A DNA stretch of 64,000 bases from Karalla daura (Eukaryota > Chordata > Actinopteri > Chaetodontiformes > Leiognathidae), in assembly GCA_029224185.1 (NCBI GenBank), contig CM055193.1, positions 8,125,859 to 8,189,858 of the forward strand, in the 5' to 3' direction. Under the pieces are notes generated by a model that ran no database searches, was not told the DNA's origin, and saw only the letters and a list, made by a program, of their open reading frames with translations. Positions 1 to 31,352 of the stretch are shown here, piece after piece (position 1 is the first letter of the stretch; each line of letters opens with the position of its first letter). The position numbers and the translations under genes were made by a program.

Positions 1-226
1 ACTTAGGCTAATGAGAAAGTGTGACTGAGAGTGAATGGTGGGCAAGTGTGTGCTGTGATAGGCTTCAGCAGCACAAGCGACTCGATTAACGTACAAAACG
101 TGTAAGATGATGAACAAGAGAATGAAAGATGTGATTCCACTGGGTAGCGGGCGCAGGCTTTCAGGTTTTCTTCTTGAAAACTTGTCTTTGCTAACGTCTG
201 CCTCGCCTTTGATCTTCTCTCTCCAG

Positions 227-660
227 TTCTGCGAGGTGATCACGGTATCCTGGCTCAAGCACTTATCTGCTCAGGTGGTGCGCATCATGCTCGACTACAC
301 TGACCACGTCTCCTTCTGCTCCAAACTCAAAGATACCTTAGAGGAGCAGAAGCAGTGGCCTGACATCTGCCACATTCAAAGTAAGAGCCGCCCACCTCCC
401 CCGATTGTGCTGCAGTTAATGACTGTGTCTCGTCTCGTCTCGTCTTGCCGTCGAGTTATTTGACTTGTGCTCGATGCGCAGGAAATGCACGGAGCCTGAA
501 GCACCTGTGTCGGCTGCGGATAAGGGAGCATCTCAGTCGCCTGCGCTTGAGGGCCCCACTTTTCATCAACTTCCTTCCTCTTCCTCCCCGGCTGAAAGAT
601 TACCTACGCTACAAGGAGTATGATATCTACAGCAGGGGCAGCGTGGTTAACATGTACTGA
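227..660 (+). CDS. asb14: Ankyrin repeat and SOCS box protein, C-terminal two exons (asb14-like, partial)
   Basis: These are the last two coding exons of a gene that begins upstream of the window. Exon A is 227-380, after a ctctccag acceptor and before a gtaagag donor; it ends in phase 1. Exon B is 482-660, with TGA at 658-660. Joined, they keep frame. Exon B encodes a SOCS box: a BC-box motif (SLKHLCRLRIRE), which contacts elongin B/C, then a Cul5-type LPLPPRLKDYL motif and the ending YKEYDIY. Known for the family: ASB proteins are substrate receptors of elongin BC-cullin 5-Rbx2 E3 ligases, with ankyrin repeats binding the substrate; those repeats lie outside this window. Choice of asb14 rests on the SOCS-box sequence and on the neighbouring tasor, because both lie in human 3p14.3. 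The SOCS-box identity is firm; the paralogue number is less so (asb15 or another ASB is possible). Confidence 0.75.
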
Positions 661-1030
661 AAAGATAGACAACAGACAGTTGTTACAGAGAAATGATAGT
701 GGGAGAACAGAATCATATATTTTATCGTTTGTGTGTGTATCAGAAAAAGACTTGTTGTTTTACCAAGTGTAACTGTATAGCAATACTGTGTACAATATTT
801 TTGAGTTTTATCTCAATGTCATATGTCTGCTTCGTGTAAGTATTTCAACTTTGTTACAGCAAAAAGTCATTTTGAACATAAAGAATAGAAGTTGTATGAA
901 CTAGTAGTCAGTGCTGTCGTCTCGCAGCAAGAATTCTGTGTGGAGTAAGAACTGTAAATCAACTATTTCTCTCTCAGTCTTATTGTAATTACTGTAAATA
1001 CGAAATAAAACCAGAGTCCAATGAAAATGT
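661..1030 (+). other. asb14: 3' UTR of the asb14-like gene with poly(A) signal
   Basis: AT-rich sequence follows the stop codon, and a canonical AATAAA lies at 1004-1009. Cleavage would be expected about 10-30 nt downstream. No other in-frame coding signal is present. The 3' end position is inferred from the hexamer only. Confidence 0.6.
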
Positions 1031-1712
1031 ATGTGATGTACAGTACTTGAACTGTTCTGAACTCGATGGGAACTGCCTCTTTGTCACATCCTGGTGGTGG
1101 AATGCAGAATCACAAGAGTGACAGTGTTTCTTAAGTTGCATCACGATAGAAATAGATTCTGATTTATTGCCAGAGAGTTATACAATTTAGTTATTCAGCT
1201 TTGGATTTAATTATAACTGCTTTGGGGATTGGTAGACTAAACAGGCACTGTGGATGGAAGTTAGCTGCACAAGACAACAGCATACACAAGAGTGGCACAC
1301 CAAATCTACAAAATAGTCGTGTTGTACAGCATGTGTGTGTGTCAGCTTTCATCACAACTAGGTGTGTGGGAAAATGTTATGAACTTACGAGTAATGCATA
1401 GAGATGGAAGAGGAAGTGGTTGAATACAAATTAGCTATTATTTACCAGTGTATGAGTGGGTGTGAATGTGTGAATGTTGCTTTGAGTGGTCATGAAGAGT
1501 AGAAAAACACAATTTAAGAGCCAGTTAATTCACCAGTTGAAGCATCTGAACTCTACTCTCACATATGTTGCTACTGTAGACTCTATGCTTTTTGCACCGA
1601 TATGCACATATGCTGTGTATCCTGTATTTGCATGTGATTTCTTCCTTATTCGTCAATCAATCATTTTGTTCTCTGTTTAAGTGTGTTTTCCCAACTTTTC
1701 GTGTCAGTCAAT

Positions 1713-1830
1713 CTATGTATGTATGTATGTAAGTATGTATGTCTGTATGTATGTATGTATGTATGTATGTATGTATGTATGTATGTATGTGTCTATCGAT
1801 CTATCGATCTATCGATCTATCGATCTATCT
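1713..1830. repeat. (GTAT)n followed by (CGATCTAT)n microsatellite
   Basis: About 75 bp of ATGT units pass directly into an octamer array CTATCGAT to about 1829. Open frames across it are repeat artefacts. Confidence 0.95.
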
Positions 1831-2101
1831 GCATGTTTTTCATCTACATATGGGGCAAAATGGGGGGCATATGGGGTACAAAATGTAAAACATAGTTTAT
1901 AAAATATTTTGTAAATTTTCCTCACATTAGAAGATTTTAGCTCCCTGTTATTATGATTATGATGATGATTATTATATAGCTAGCTGCCTATATATCAAAA
2001 GGATATCAAAAAGATAATAAAGATATATTCTTCAAACATGATAGAAGCACCTTTGAGCATCTGTAAAAGCATGTTACAATAATAAATAAATTAAATAATA
2101 A

Positions 2102-2375
<274 letters not shown>

Positions 2376-2519
2376 ATCACCTCCACATACCATCGTACCA
2401 CTACAGGTCGCGTGCAGTACGTGCCCTCTGCCTGTAGGGGGCGCGGATCTCCTCATAAGTAAACACAGTGACGGCAGCGCTTTGCAGTGGTGGAGAAGAA
2501 CGTGTACGTCATTTTCACA

Positions 2520-2537
2520 ATGGCGGAGGCTGGGTGA
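2520..2537 (+). other. Upstream mini-ORF in the tasor leader
   Basis: ATG GCG GAG GCT GGG TGA, preceded by acaa and followed by G, so a favourable initiation context. It ends 79 nt before the main ATG at 2617. It would be translated only if transcription starts upstream of 2520, which is not shown. Confidence 0.4.
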
Positions 2538-2616
2538 GGAGGGGAGTGTGTGAGAGCAGCGGCGCCGTAATCGTTACAGCCACATCGCCCGTAGGACGTG
2601 CACGGTGCCCCGAAAA

Positions 2617-20290
<17,674 letters not shown>

Positions 20291-20825
20291 ACAATCACCT
20301 TAAAACTGGGGGGGGGAGTCGAGGTGTGGGAGGGGGGGGTCAAACTGAAAACGCCATACTCCAGAGACTAATGAGAGCTGGTTGAATGTATATATTTCCT
20401 TGTTTAAAAAAAAAAGAAAAAACACGATTTAAATCGGTTAATAAGGCTCCTGGTTTTTCTACATAATGAAATTGATACAGGCAGTGCCGAGTGTCTTACT
20501 GTCGTGTAAAACTGTATGTACACTCTTTCCATGTGAGCTATTTGAGGACCCCTTTCAAACCACTATATTTATATTTGCCAACAAATGTTGATGGCCTTCC
20601 AGCTTCTCAGAAACTTTCTGTTCGTTCTGTTCTGTTAAAACGGTTTGTGAACAACAGGGGGGATAAAGGCTGATATTTTTTTAAGGAAAAAAAAAAAACA
20701 CATGAATGAAGTTTCACTTTTTTTGTGTTGGTTTTTCTTTTTTTTGTTTTTTTTTTTTTTTATTTTACATATTTGGTTGTCCTAAGTTCTATTAAAATAA
20801 AAGCCGTTCAGATTTTTTTTGTTTG
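20291..20825 (+). other. tasor: tasor 3' UTR with poly(A) signal
   Basis: G-run then A- and T-rich sequence after the stop, with AATAAA at 20796-20801 and a TTTTTTTTGTTTGTGTGAC-like downstream element just after. This is a credible cleavage site near 20815-20825. Confidence 0.7.
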
Positions 20826-21059
20826 TGTGACTGCTTTGATGACGGTGTCAAACAAACGATTAAAAATATAAGTCACAGCTGGTTTACTGTCCTCTCATTC
20901 TGGCGCCCTCGTTAGCTCGGCTCTTTATCATTTCTGCCTTTTCTCTCTTTTCTTTTTTGAAGATGGATCATTTAACCTTGGCGAGCGTTTGGCAGTATCA
21001 CGCAGAGGTGAGATGTGACTTCACGTCCCGGCCCTGGTAATTTGTTCTGTGTGTGGAGT

Positions 21060-21310
21060 TTTGGAGCTGCAGCAATTTAATGTTAATCAACTAATTGTCG
21101 TTTCAAGCAGTTAAAAAACAAAAAGTCCTCTGCTCTCACTTCAAGACCCGTTTGTCTTTTATTACAGAAAACAGGCATCTGAAGACGTTACAGGCCTTTG
21201 TGAAACGGGTTTAAACAATTTTCACATTTTTTCACCTCTTTATAGACCAAGCTATCAGACTAATCCATTAATTTGCGGATTAAACGACTGAGAATAATCG
21301 TCTATTGTAG
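21060..21310. repeat. ATCGATTA-type interspersed repeat downstream of tasor
   Basis: ggagctgcagcaatttaatg at one end and actaatccattaatttgcgg plus gaataatcgtctattg at the other; internal ttacagaaaacaggcatctg. Degenerate member of the family at 11080-11360. Confidence 0.6.
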
Positions 21311-21403
21311 CTGGAGTCGGATCTGCCTTTGTCCAATGTGTGCATTTGGGTTTTCTCCATTTCCGTAGTCCAAAAACAGATTAAATCCCCTCCAGGTTTG
21401 GAT

Positions 21404-21531
<128 letters not shown>

Positions 21532-23105
21532 CCCCAGAGACACCACTGGGCACAAATCGAGTAAGATAATGACATCTTAAGATAATGGATTGAAGCACTT
21601 GGCCAAAATTAAATATAATGCCCAGCATTAAACGAGGTCAGGTTTCTGCCACTGTCCAATGGCTTGTTCTGGGTCGAATGAACGTATCTAAAAGCATTTA
21701 GGAAACATCACAAAAACAACGTCTTGTCAGTGACAGCAGGCACGGAGCACTGCAGCAGAGATCAGATCAATCCATTTCCTCCAGGAGGGTAAGCTGTGTG
21801 CAGGGAGCAGTTCGGAGGAAATGCAGCTCTCAAAATGCTTCAGCGACGCCATGCTGAGTGCCATTGGCCCCTCAACCCTCTCGGCTGATGATGGGGATCA
21901 TTAGGAGTGTGGATGTCCTCCCCGTGTGGCTTTATTGTATTGTTTCATTAACTCTGCAGAGCGTCTCGGAGAGAGAAACACCAGAGGGCGCCTATTTCCG
22001 CCTCAGTGTGAAAAAATAGGTTAACACTTATTCTCCAGAGCCTTTCTCCGGTTGTGCAGTAGATCTGCCACGGTAACTTTGGAAACTGGCGAGGGGAAAA
22101 AGAAAAATCCCATTAAATCCCACTGCAGCTAAGAGCCATCACAATAAACACTGAGCAAGGTGTGTGTGTGTGTTTTGGAGAATCATCTATTCCCCATAGT
22201 CCAGTTAGGGCTTCCTTTGCACAGCCAACTTGAACATCACGATTAATTTCAGGTATAGGTCACTTAAAAATAGACAATACGCCGACCGTTTTGCAAAAAA
22301 GAAGAAGCTGCAACCTCTCAACAAGCGTGAAACAGCCATCGCACAAATATCTCTCTCTGAGTCTATTCAAGTCCTCTCTCGTCTAATGCAAACCCCTCAG
22401 ACACCTCAAGATCTCCTGAGGTGTGAGTTGCCTTTTCCGGCCACTTGGGGGCAGTGCAAACACACCGAGCACAGCGGAGTCCTGTGGCCCTTTAAGTGGA
22501 TTAACCTGACAGCAAGCAGCTGCCTGCTGCTAACACATGGCGCAGCATCCATGTGGAGTCGTGTAAATGGCCTCCTAATGAAGGTGGGTCCACCTCTCAG
22601 TCTCATTGTGGGCTCAGTGATTTTCTTTCTTTCTTTCGTTCATTCAATATCTCAATGCCAAGCCATTAAATCCCACCCCTTCAAAAAAAAGAACAAGAAA
22701 AAACAAAACATGTTTCACAGAGCTTCAGGAGACCACTGAGCTGCTGCTATAACTCATGCTATCGTTGCTGTTTTTTTTAAATTAATTAATTATTTTTTTG
22801 TTGAACACAATCTGTGTGGGTAGAGCAGCAATTACTCAAGCAGTGCACATCAGTTCATTTCGAGGCAGTTGTAATATTGCTTTATTGTGATTTGACTTTG
22901 TCATTTCCATCACATGCTCTCTTTTTTCTTTTTTTTTTTTTCCAGCGCAGAATGTCAGCTCCATCTCTGCACATATTTTAGCATAAAATTCATTAATGAT
23001 AACACACCGACACTGATAATACGGATGAGGTTTCTCGGAATACTCTGGTTTCCTCCCACAGTTCCAGCTCCTACGAAATCGAACCTCCCTAAGAGATCTA
23101 TGACG

Positions 23106-23550
<445 letters not shown>

Positions 23551-23584
23551 GTTTGGTGTGTAGCAGCCTGATTTGAATCCTTTG

Positions 23585-23830
23585 TGAAATTTGCACTTTT
23601 CCCCTACTCTGCGTAGGTTTTCTTCATCTACTCAAGTTTCCTCCCACATTTCAAAATCATGCATATTAAGGTTGATTGGAGGGACTCTACAATTGTCCCT
23701 ACTGTATGTGCGAGTGTGAGAGGTAGCGGCGTGTGTTTGTGTGTTTGTAGAGACATGTGTTTTCTTTGCCTTCACCCTATGAGTGCTAGAAATAGGCACC
23801 GCAGGTGAGATAATGAATAGGTGGATGGAA
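23585..23830 (+). repeat. Teleost high-copy interspersed repeat, forward copy
   Basis: Contains gtttcctcccacatttcaaa, tgcatattaaggttgattgg, gactctacaattgtccc and a distal gaataggtggatgg. A further fragment of the same family (gtttcctcccacagttcc) sits at about 23050 on the other side of the microsatellite. Confidence 0.7.
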
Positions 23831-24399
23831 AATTGTCCCGTAAGGGTTAGAATTAATTCATGCGATTGGAAAAATCTTAATTGTACCATTTAAGAAATTG
23901 ATTGCGTGTTCTGATTGATAGATCAAAAAATGACATAAATATACATTATTAAGATAATTTCATCACAGCCACCTCCAGAAAGTGGAAAATGTGAATGTAT
24001 TTCTCAGTAAATGCATTGGATGGCCCACAGTTGAAGAATGACCAAATTACAAACAGATCCAAGAAGATGATATCAGCGTATGTCATAAATCATTTTATTT
24101 TTTTTAGCTTTTTACTCCATTAATCATATCAGAACATATCAAATGGTCCAGATAACTGAGATAAGACGCACTGAACATAAAGTAGTTAAAATAACAAAGT
24201 GACAAGTGAAACGTTAGGCGTGCATTGATGCAACTGGCTTTCATCTGAAAATGTCAAAAATAATGATATCTCCATCGCATCTGCTTTTTCTCCTGCAGAA
24301 TGAATACATTTACCTGTAACACTGTTAGCACATTTATCCGATGTAGTTTAACTTAAGTAGACTGAATAGAATATCTGTTCAGTCGGGTCTTTGATCATA

Positions 24400-24800
24400 A
24401 AACATCGCGGTAGTGCTAGAGGAAAAGTTAAGAGATCTGCAAACTTATTACAATGCATCCAGAGAGGATTATGGATATCACAGTTGTGAGATATTTAGCT
24501 CGAAACCAAAAAAAAAAGTGAACCTTTGAGGGAAAAGTCAGGGGAGCAACAAAGTCGTAAGGATTCATAGCTCAGGCACAGTGAATGTAGTTACCAAATT
24601 ATGTGTCAATGCGTACAGTAATTTTAATAAAAAGTCATAAATGTCAACCTTCTGGTGGTGCTACAGGAAAAGTCAGGCGATCGCCAGAGTTTCCTCCACT
24701 TGGGAGCATGAATGTCATGGCCATCCATCTAGTAGTTTCCGTCTGGACTGAAGTGGACGTCGCCTCCCCTGGAGCCACGCTGCGAGTACAGCGCCGTAAA
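24400..24800 (+). repeat. Two adjacent copies of a teleost interspersed repeat
   Basis: Blocks typical of a common teleost repeat occur twice: tagtgctagaggaaaagtta (24412) and ggtggtgctacaggaaaagt (24653), followed by aaagtcgtaaggattcat, catgaatgtcatggccatcc, gtctggactgaagtggacg and tggagccacgctgcg. Confidence 0.65.
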
Positions 24801-27800
24801 GTTACGTTATTGAGCATCGCTGACACTACAAGGCGTTACAGATGGTGTACCTACCTCGCCGTCCCTCACAGAAAAGGTCTCTTTTTTAATGGAAATAATA
24901 AAGCCATTTTTCTCTCTAGTCCATTGTTGTCTTTTTAGTGGACAAGTGTGACAGATAATAACAAGGGAAGAAGCACCGTTACCACACGATCCAATAAAGC
25001 TGGTAGGAGAAATGGCACAAGCCCAGCACAGAGGATGAATAAAAGAAATAAATAAAAAAGAAAGAAAAAGAAAGTCAACACCAAGAGGATGCTGTTGAGA
25101 AGTGGTCAGCGATATAAAGCCTGAAATGCTTTGATTCATTGTGCTTCTCACATCTATAATATCCAGCTACTGGAGGAAGCATCCCTCCTGGTAGCTTACA
25201 GTCATCACATCGTCGCTTGTACTCTCGCTTTGCAGCCACAGCAACAACAGCGAATCCAGGTCACGGCGGGGAAACATTTCCTGACACAGCACGGTAGAAT
25301 ACTTGACTAACCATATTGGTCCTGTGCTGCTGAAGCTGGGGACACTCTATACAAGATTTTTCACATGACTTTGCATGTGATCAGTCGGACCAAGTCAGGA
25401 CCAAGACCAAAACTCAGCCTCAGTTGTTGCAGTCATTCAAAGATGTTTGCATATTTTGAGACAACTCAGGGCGTGGTTGGAAACACAATAAAAACAAGTA
25501 GATGGGACTCAGAAGGTGGTGGCAAGAATGAGTGGAGGGATAAGCATTATCCGGAATTAATGGTTGACACGGGGCCGTCCATTTATTGTTGTGAGTTTGT
25601 TTTCACAGCTGACAGCTGAGTGGACTATCTCCCGTCCCCAGGAGTGTCGACTCGGCCGCGGCTGTTGACCAGTGGAGGGGGGTGAAATGATGGCTGACGT
25701 TACGTTGAGATATGTGATACGAACTGCGCCGTAAAGGAAACCCTCGCGACCCCCTGAAAGCTGTTAAAAGTATTTACTTATTTATTTATTTATGGGTCCA
25801 CCCAGCGGCGTCTCCTTAACGAGGGGCGTTCAAGTACCATAGGAAATACGAGCTACTTTCAGGTACCATCGGAAATTTTAAAGGATTACGGCAGTGAGTA
25901 ACGTTAGTAAGCAAAGGATTTCAAGCAAGTTCTCTCGTTCTCTTCTGTTGGGTCCCAGTCTTCAAAATGAGTAAATTCACCAAATGTGTAAAAAAAAATA
26001 TGATGAAATCACTTATTTTTTATCTACTGTGAAACCTAGGCTTATGGTTTGAGTCTCCGTTGCCATGGTTACCAGCCAGCGTTTGAGCCGGCGCAATGAT
26101 TTAGAACTGTGACGAGGCAATTTGACCGGGTGTACGTTATCACCTGTTACATACGTTATAAACTTTTTTTTAACATATAATGAATATACATACATTTATA
26201 TGTGCTGCTTCAGTTATTCTGTTATTTGTCAAATCTGTCTGTGATCCTTTAGTGTGTACTCACAGTCTTTAAAAATCGTGTGTCCCATGCGTAACTCATG
26301 CTATCCATTTTTTTAACCAATCAGCAATGCAAATTCCTTATAGCCGTAGTTGCATAACTGCTCGGCGGTAAATGCGATTCTGAGCCAGAAGGAACGCCCT
26401 CAGACATGCTGCTCCTGACATGCCGTATTGCTTAGTTCGTGGCGTATCGCTGCGTCGGCTCCTGTGTTTGTTTGCAGTGAAATGTGATTGATCTGTATGT
26501 TTGATTAATGAGGCATTCATGTGCAATGTGCCCCACAGTGATCTGACTGAGACCAGACTCCCGTGTGGCATGAATGACAGACATCCAGCTGCTGCATCCT
26601 GCTTTGAAAAGGATGAACGCCGCCTGTGCTCTGCGCGCACGCTGCAGCGCTATGATAAACAGCCCGTACTCCAGAGTCGACGTTTTTACTTCAGGCTTTT
26701 GTTCGGGAAGCAACCAGTCTACCTCGTAGAGAAAGGTCTGCGGTGTAGCGTAGCCGCCAGGTGGACCATCCTGAGACGGATTGTGTGTGTGCGTTTCCTC
26801 GAGGACACATCCCATGGAAAGTGTTCAATTAGGATGAAATGAGGGTTTCTGTCGGTTTGGTGACATTGGGGCCCCAACGGCTGAGCCTGCGTATGTGTAT
26901 GTGTGTGTGTGTGTACTCGTCGCAGCCTCTGCGAGATGTGTATGTATCTGCCACAGCTGGATGCCTCCACTCCAGCCTGATGACTGTTTTGACAGTTCAG
27001 TAATAGCCCCCGTTGACAGTCAAGGCAGCCTTCCACGAGTGAAAGCAATTCAACTTGTGCTATTCAGAGCAAAACTCCCCCCTTTCACAGTAATTAGATT
27101 CTTGAATAAGATGATTTCGAATCCCTCGGAGCTCAGCCGATCCAGGGAAAACAATTAATCTGGAAGGGGAAGTGCATGCTTTAATTGAAGCCTGATGGAG
27201 TGTTTTGCTTTGGAGAGGGGCATCTTTAAAAGCATCACGGGGTCCTTCCTTTACATCTGGGTAATTTGTAGCAGCCGTTCTGAATAATTTTCAGCCAGAC
27301 TGAGCAATCTAGACGTGCACCTTTTTTTTCCGTGGCCTTGAAGCTCTGCCGTAATTATTGAACTGTCAATTAATGTAAACAAATGAGACAGGGACTATAG
27401 TAGTATTTACACAAACTTAATGTCTGTCTGTTTCAAATGAGCCATGTGGAACAAAATGAGCTTTTATAAAACAGCTTTTCAGACATGGTCCCTCTTCAAA
27501 AAGTACAGCAGAAGCCTCCCTTTGTAAGCAAAGTACTTTCTGTCATAAGGTTAAAATAAAGCGCCGGATACCACATGGCACCGGGACGCTAACCCTCCCT
27601 CGTTCAGACTCTGACACGCTGCCTACACCGAGGTCGATCCCCCAAATCAACAACACTCTTACGTAACCGCGAACCCACCGTGAAAACAGAGGTCCCTCAA
27701 TATAAACGCACACACGCCGTCCTCTGTGTTTTAACCTGCCTGCTAATCATATCAGAAACAATAAATCCCAACCCATCTGTGTGTGCTGTGTCAGAGAGCA

Positions 27801-29299
27801 GAATCAGATTACAGGGATTTAAAAAACACTGAAATTGACAAAGCACCTGGTTTTCATCCTCGTTGTAATCTCCTAAAACCTCGACCCCAACTCATCACAC
27901 CATGTAATGCCTCTGGTGCGCCGTCCCTGAAAAACAATAGGTCGTGGCCCACTCGGATCCAGGACGTTACATCACGCGGTGCACATGTAGCGTTGTGCGT
28001 TATGCAACCTCTGTCGGGGATTTTGAATATTGCTTACTATTGTGAAATGATTTTAAACTTCGGTTCAGATAGAAAAAAAAAAGAAAAACCCAACAGCGGC
28101 ATGATTAAAGTGGTGCATCACAATACAGCGCCCTCTTAGTCAAAAGGATTTTTGCTTAATCCCTCTGAGTTTTAACAGTGATGAAACTCAGTGCTGTCAA
28201 AGCGCTAGCCTGTCCCAGTTTCACGCACGGCTGCCCATTTGATTTCAGATTTCCACCTTTTTTTTTTTTTTTTGTCTGAGAATTGACATTCTGGTTGCGC
28301 AACTGTCTATTGGTCTCCCCGGGCTTGAAAGGAGTCAAGTTTTTAATTAAAGATTTAGAAATAATCAAAGGCCCCCTCGTCTAGCGATCCGCTCTCCTCT
28401 GTGAGATGTGCAGCAACTGACTTCTTTTCTTTGACATTATATGAAGGATTACATCTAATCCTATTCAATCTGGTCGCAATCCTTAGTCCCACCCAGTGTT
28501 TGCATTAAGATTCAGCTACAATCTCACAACATCGTGGACGCACGGACTTAAAGAAATTGATTTGATTTCTTTTTAGGTCGCTGTTTATCTCACATGGTTT
28601 GGAAAAATCCAACCGTCCCCAAACTCCCATATGCTCTCTTAGGTCTCTCATGTTACGGATTTAATGCTACACACTCTTATGTTATTTTCACGGTGGATGC
28701 AGCCTCCTTCCACATCTCCCATCTGTAGCATTGCAGCTTATAATCCTATCATTTCAGACAAGTTCCACTGCATTAAAGAAGAACAAAAGAAGCTATACAA
28801 AGACAGGGCCCCCCCTCGGGGCTTTGCATCAAAAATATTTGTCACTTCAGTTCACATTTTGTGGGTCTGTTTGTTCCGCGGTGTTCAAAGTGCTCCGCAG
28901 TCTCTGATCAAAGTGCTGGTGTCTTTGAAGAGCGGTCCAGTCACTGTTTGCTTTAGGTTTGTTGACACTTGTGATTCCTGTACTTCACTATTTGCCAGAT
29001 AAGCGGAGCACAGATAGAGAGCAATTGTTTTTTCGCTGCCAGATTAATGCAACAGGTTATGTGAGATCCGTATATGTATGATGGATCACTGCAGGATGCA
29101 CCTCTGTTTTCCCCGAGATAAGAGTTTTAAATGTTTGCTGAAAAACTAAAGCCGCTGCTGAAAAACACTCATTGCTTTTGTTGCTGTATCTTAATTCCCC
29201 CTTTTTTCATGACAGGCCTGGATTTGCTTAAATTGTCTTCTACACAAAAACTGTGTCAACAGAGTAGGCGAGTAAGCTACAGCAGAGGGGCAAAGCTTT

Positions 29300-29975
29300 T
29301 TTATTATAAATACATGGGAGCGAGGTTCTGAGATGGAGGGTAGAATATGGACTGTATATCTGATTTTAATGTGAGCTGTTGCAGGGCTAGTTTCTCTCTA
29401 CCGCGCTCAATATGGAGCACCTTAACTCAGCTACCCAACCAAGGCTGAACGTACTACCTGCAGTCGTAAACTTGCGGTCTTTTTTTTTTTTTTGCTTTCT
29501 TCCTCTTCCAGGGGCTTTTAATCCTTGTTAAACACTCCCTGTGAAAAGTGAGCTGGATTCATTCTCTGATCGCGTAAGAAATATCCCCCCCCAGTGCTGT
29601 ACAGAGAGAAGATATTAGCTGATTTTTAGAGTTGATAATGTCTCTACAGTGATTTAGCAGTGTCACTACACAGGGGGTAATAAACCAAAGTTGAAAGTTT
29701 CATTTCAACCGCTGCGCCAGCTGACAAAGATGAGCTGAATTGGAACAATAGATATTACTTTCCTTTTTTTCTGTTCTGCAGGCCTTTTAACTGCAGCTGG
29801 CAGGAAGAGACATCATGTTCCCTTTTTTTCCCCCCCGTTTTTACAACTCTCAGTTCTGATTGCATCTCATGGCTAATTCCTGAGTCGAGAGTATTTCGCT
29901 TTTGTCCGGTAGTCTCTCGTTACGATAAAAAGCTTCGCTACGAAAAAAAAAAGAAAAGCGCAGCTCGGGCCTCTC
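29300..29975 (-). other. Possible 3' UTR of the amigo3-like gene
   Basis: Minus-strand sequence after the stop is AT-rich with poly-A/T runs. A minus-strand AATAAA lies at 29305-29300, about 670 nt after the stop. This is the only support for the 3' end. Confidence 0.35.
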
Positions 29976-31352
29976 TCAGCTTTCCGCCGTCCACTCCGCT
30001 CCCTCCTCCCCCGCCATCGGCTCCAGGAACGCGACGTGTCTGTCCATCTGGACTTTGCTCCGGTCTCTCATGGAGGGCGAGAAAACAGACGTCAGGTTGC
30101 TGGGGTCGTAGGACGCGATGGGGATGACCGGAGGTTTGGGCTGCTTGCAGCAGCTGCAGCGGCAGGGCGTCATGTAGAGGTATATGAGGATCACGACCAA
30201 AGTCACCACGCAGCCCAGCAGCGTCGTGTAGCCGGTGTTGAACGACTCCGCCGCGGGCAGCAGCACCGTCACATTCACCTCCCGGGTTGCGTTCAATGCC
30301 TGTTTAATATCCAGCGCCGTGCACACGTACAGGCCTGAGTCATTGACCTTGGTCGCCTGAATCTCCAAGGTACCATTAGAAAACAGGCTAATTAGAGTGT
30401 CATTTAGGCCGGCCTGGGTGATGTACCCCTTGCTGGGGGAGAGCCATGTAAATGAGAGGTCGGTGCCACTCAGGGACGTTTGGCAGTCTAGACGCACTCT
30501 GTCTCCCTCCGAGACCAGCACGCTGGAGAGCAGGACGGTCACCGGCTGGGAGACCGCTTTCTCCACAGTGCAGTTGTGGAAGAAGCGGTTGTGTCGGAGG
30601 AAGCGGATAGCCGCTCGCGGGTCCCCGTAGATGCTGCATGTGTGCTCATCCGTGAAGTCCCTGAGTGAGTCATAGCCTCTCAGATTCCAGTGCCAGAAAA
30701 CACTGTACATGGAGCAGTCGCAGATCAGGGAGTTGTTGTGGAGGTACAGCCCGCGCTGCACCAGCCCCGGCAGAGCCTTCACGTCCTCCCAGGGAAGACG
30801 GGTCATGCGGTTGGAGGAGAGATCCAGCATGGCCAGGAAGGGGTGGCTGTGGTCCTGGATGGAGAAGAATGGGAAGTCTGTGATCTGGTTGAGGCTGAAG
30901 TAGGCCTTTTTCAAGCTGCTCAGGCCGTTCAGAGTTCCAGATTCCACCTGTATAATCTTGTTATTGAAGAGGAGCAGCTCCTCCAGCCTCCACAGCCCCT
31001 GGAAGTAGTGCGACTCCACCACTTTGAGCTTGTTGGAGGACAGATCCAGGAGCCTGAGGCCGGAGGCGTTGGTGAACACGCCCTGGCCCAGGGAGCTGAG
31101 CTGGTTGTTGGCCATGCGCAGGTTTTCCAGTCTGGGCATCTTGTTGAAGCTGCCCGGATGCAGCCAGGTCAGGTGGTTGTGGCTGAGGTCCAGGGTGATG
31201 GAGAAGGAGGGCAGGGCCTGAGGTAGTTTGGCCAGTCCGCTGGAGCTGCAGCTCACGGTGTCGGACACGCAGAGGCACACAGACGGACAGGTCTCCTCAG
31301 AGCCACGGAGGAGGCTCAGCAGCAGCAGAAGACAGACCAATCCACAGGTCAT
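29976..31352 (-). CDS. amigo3: AMIGO-family LRR/Ig transmembrane adhesion protein (amigo3-like)
   Basis: A single-exon coding sequence of 458 aa on the minus strand, stop at 29976-29978. Start chosen at ATG 31352-31350 (MTCGLVCLLLLLSLL), which opens a signal peptide and matches the family; an ATG 27 codons upstream lies beyond a likely acceptor. Domains: signal peptide 1-19; LRRNT with CPSVCLC (22-35); six LRRs (about 51-205, e.g. LRLLDLSSNKL); LRRCT (CDC 211-213, C239, C261); one Ig domain (C290, C344 in DSGLYVC); transmembrane helix 375-394 (TTLLGCVVTLVVILIYLYM); Cys-rich juxtamembrane TPCRCSCC and tail ending soon after VAFLEP. NXS/T sites occur in the LRR and Ig parts. AMIGO proteins mediate homophilic and heterophilic adhesion and neurite outgrowth at the cell surface. 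Amigo3 is preferred over amigo1/2 because the LRRCT end (IRFLRHNRFFHNC) resembles human AMIGO3. The tail is shorter than in human AMIGO3. Confidence 0.85.
   Translation of the reverse strand: MTCGLVCLLLLLSLLRGSEETCPSVCLCVSDTVSCSSSGLAKLPQALPSFSITLDLSHNHLTWLHPGSFNKMPRLENLRMANNQLSSLGQGVFTNASGLRLLDLSSNKLKVVESHYFQGLWRLEELLLFNNKIIQVESGTLNGLSSLKKAYFSLNQITDFPFFSIQDHSHPFLAMLDLSSNRMTRLPWEDVKALPGLVQRGLYLHNNSLICDCSMYSVFWHWNLRGYDSLRDFTDEHTCSIYGDPRAAIRFLRHNRFFHNCTVEKAVSQPVTVLLSSVLVSEGDRVRLDCQTSLSGTDLSFTWLSPSKGYITQAGLNDTLISLFSNGTLEIQATKVNDSGLYVCTALDIKQALNATREVNVTVLLPAAESFNTGYTTLLGCVVTLVVILIYLYMTPCRCSCCKQPKPPVIPIASYDPSNLTSVFSPSMRDRSKVQMDRHVAFLEPMAGEEGAEWTAES

Noticed and set aside
30690..31226. 178-codon plus-strand open frame over the amigo3-like gene
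   Set aside because: Antisense shadow of the LRR coding sequence; the minus strand has complete domain order and conserved cysteines.
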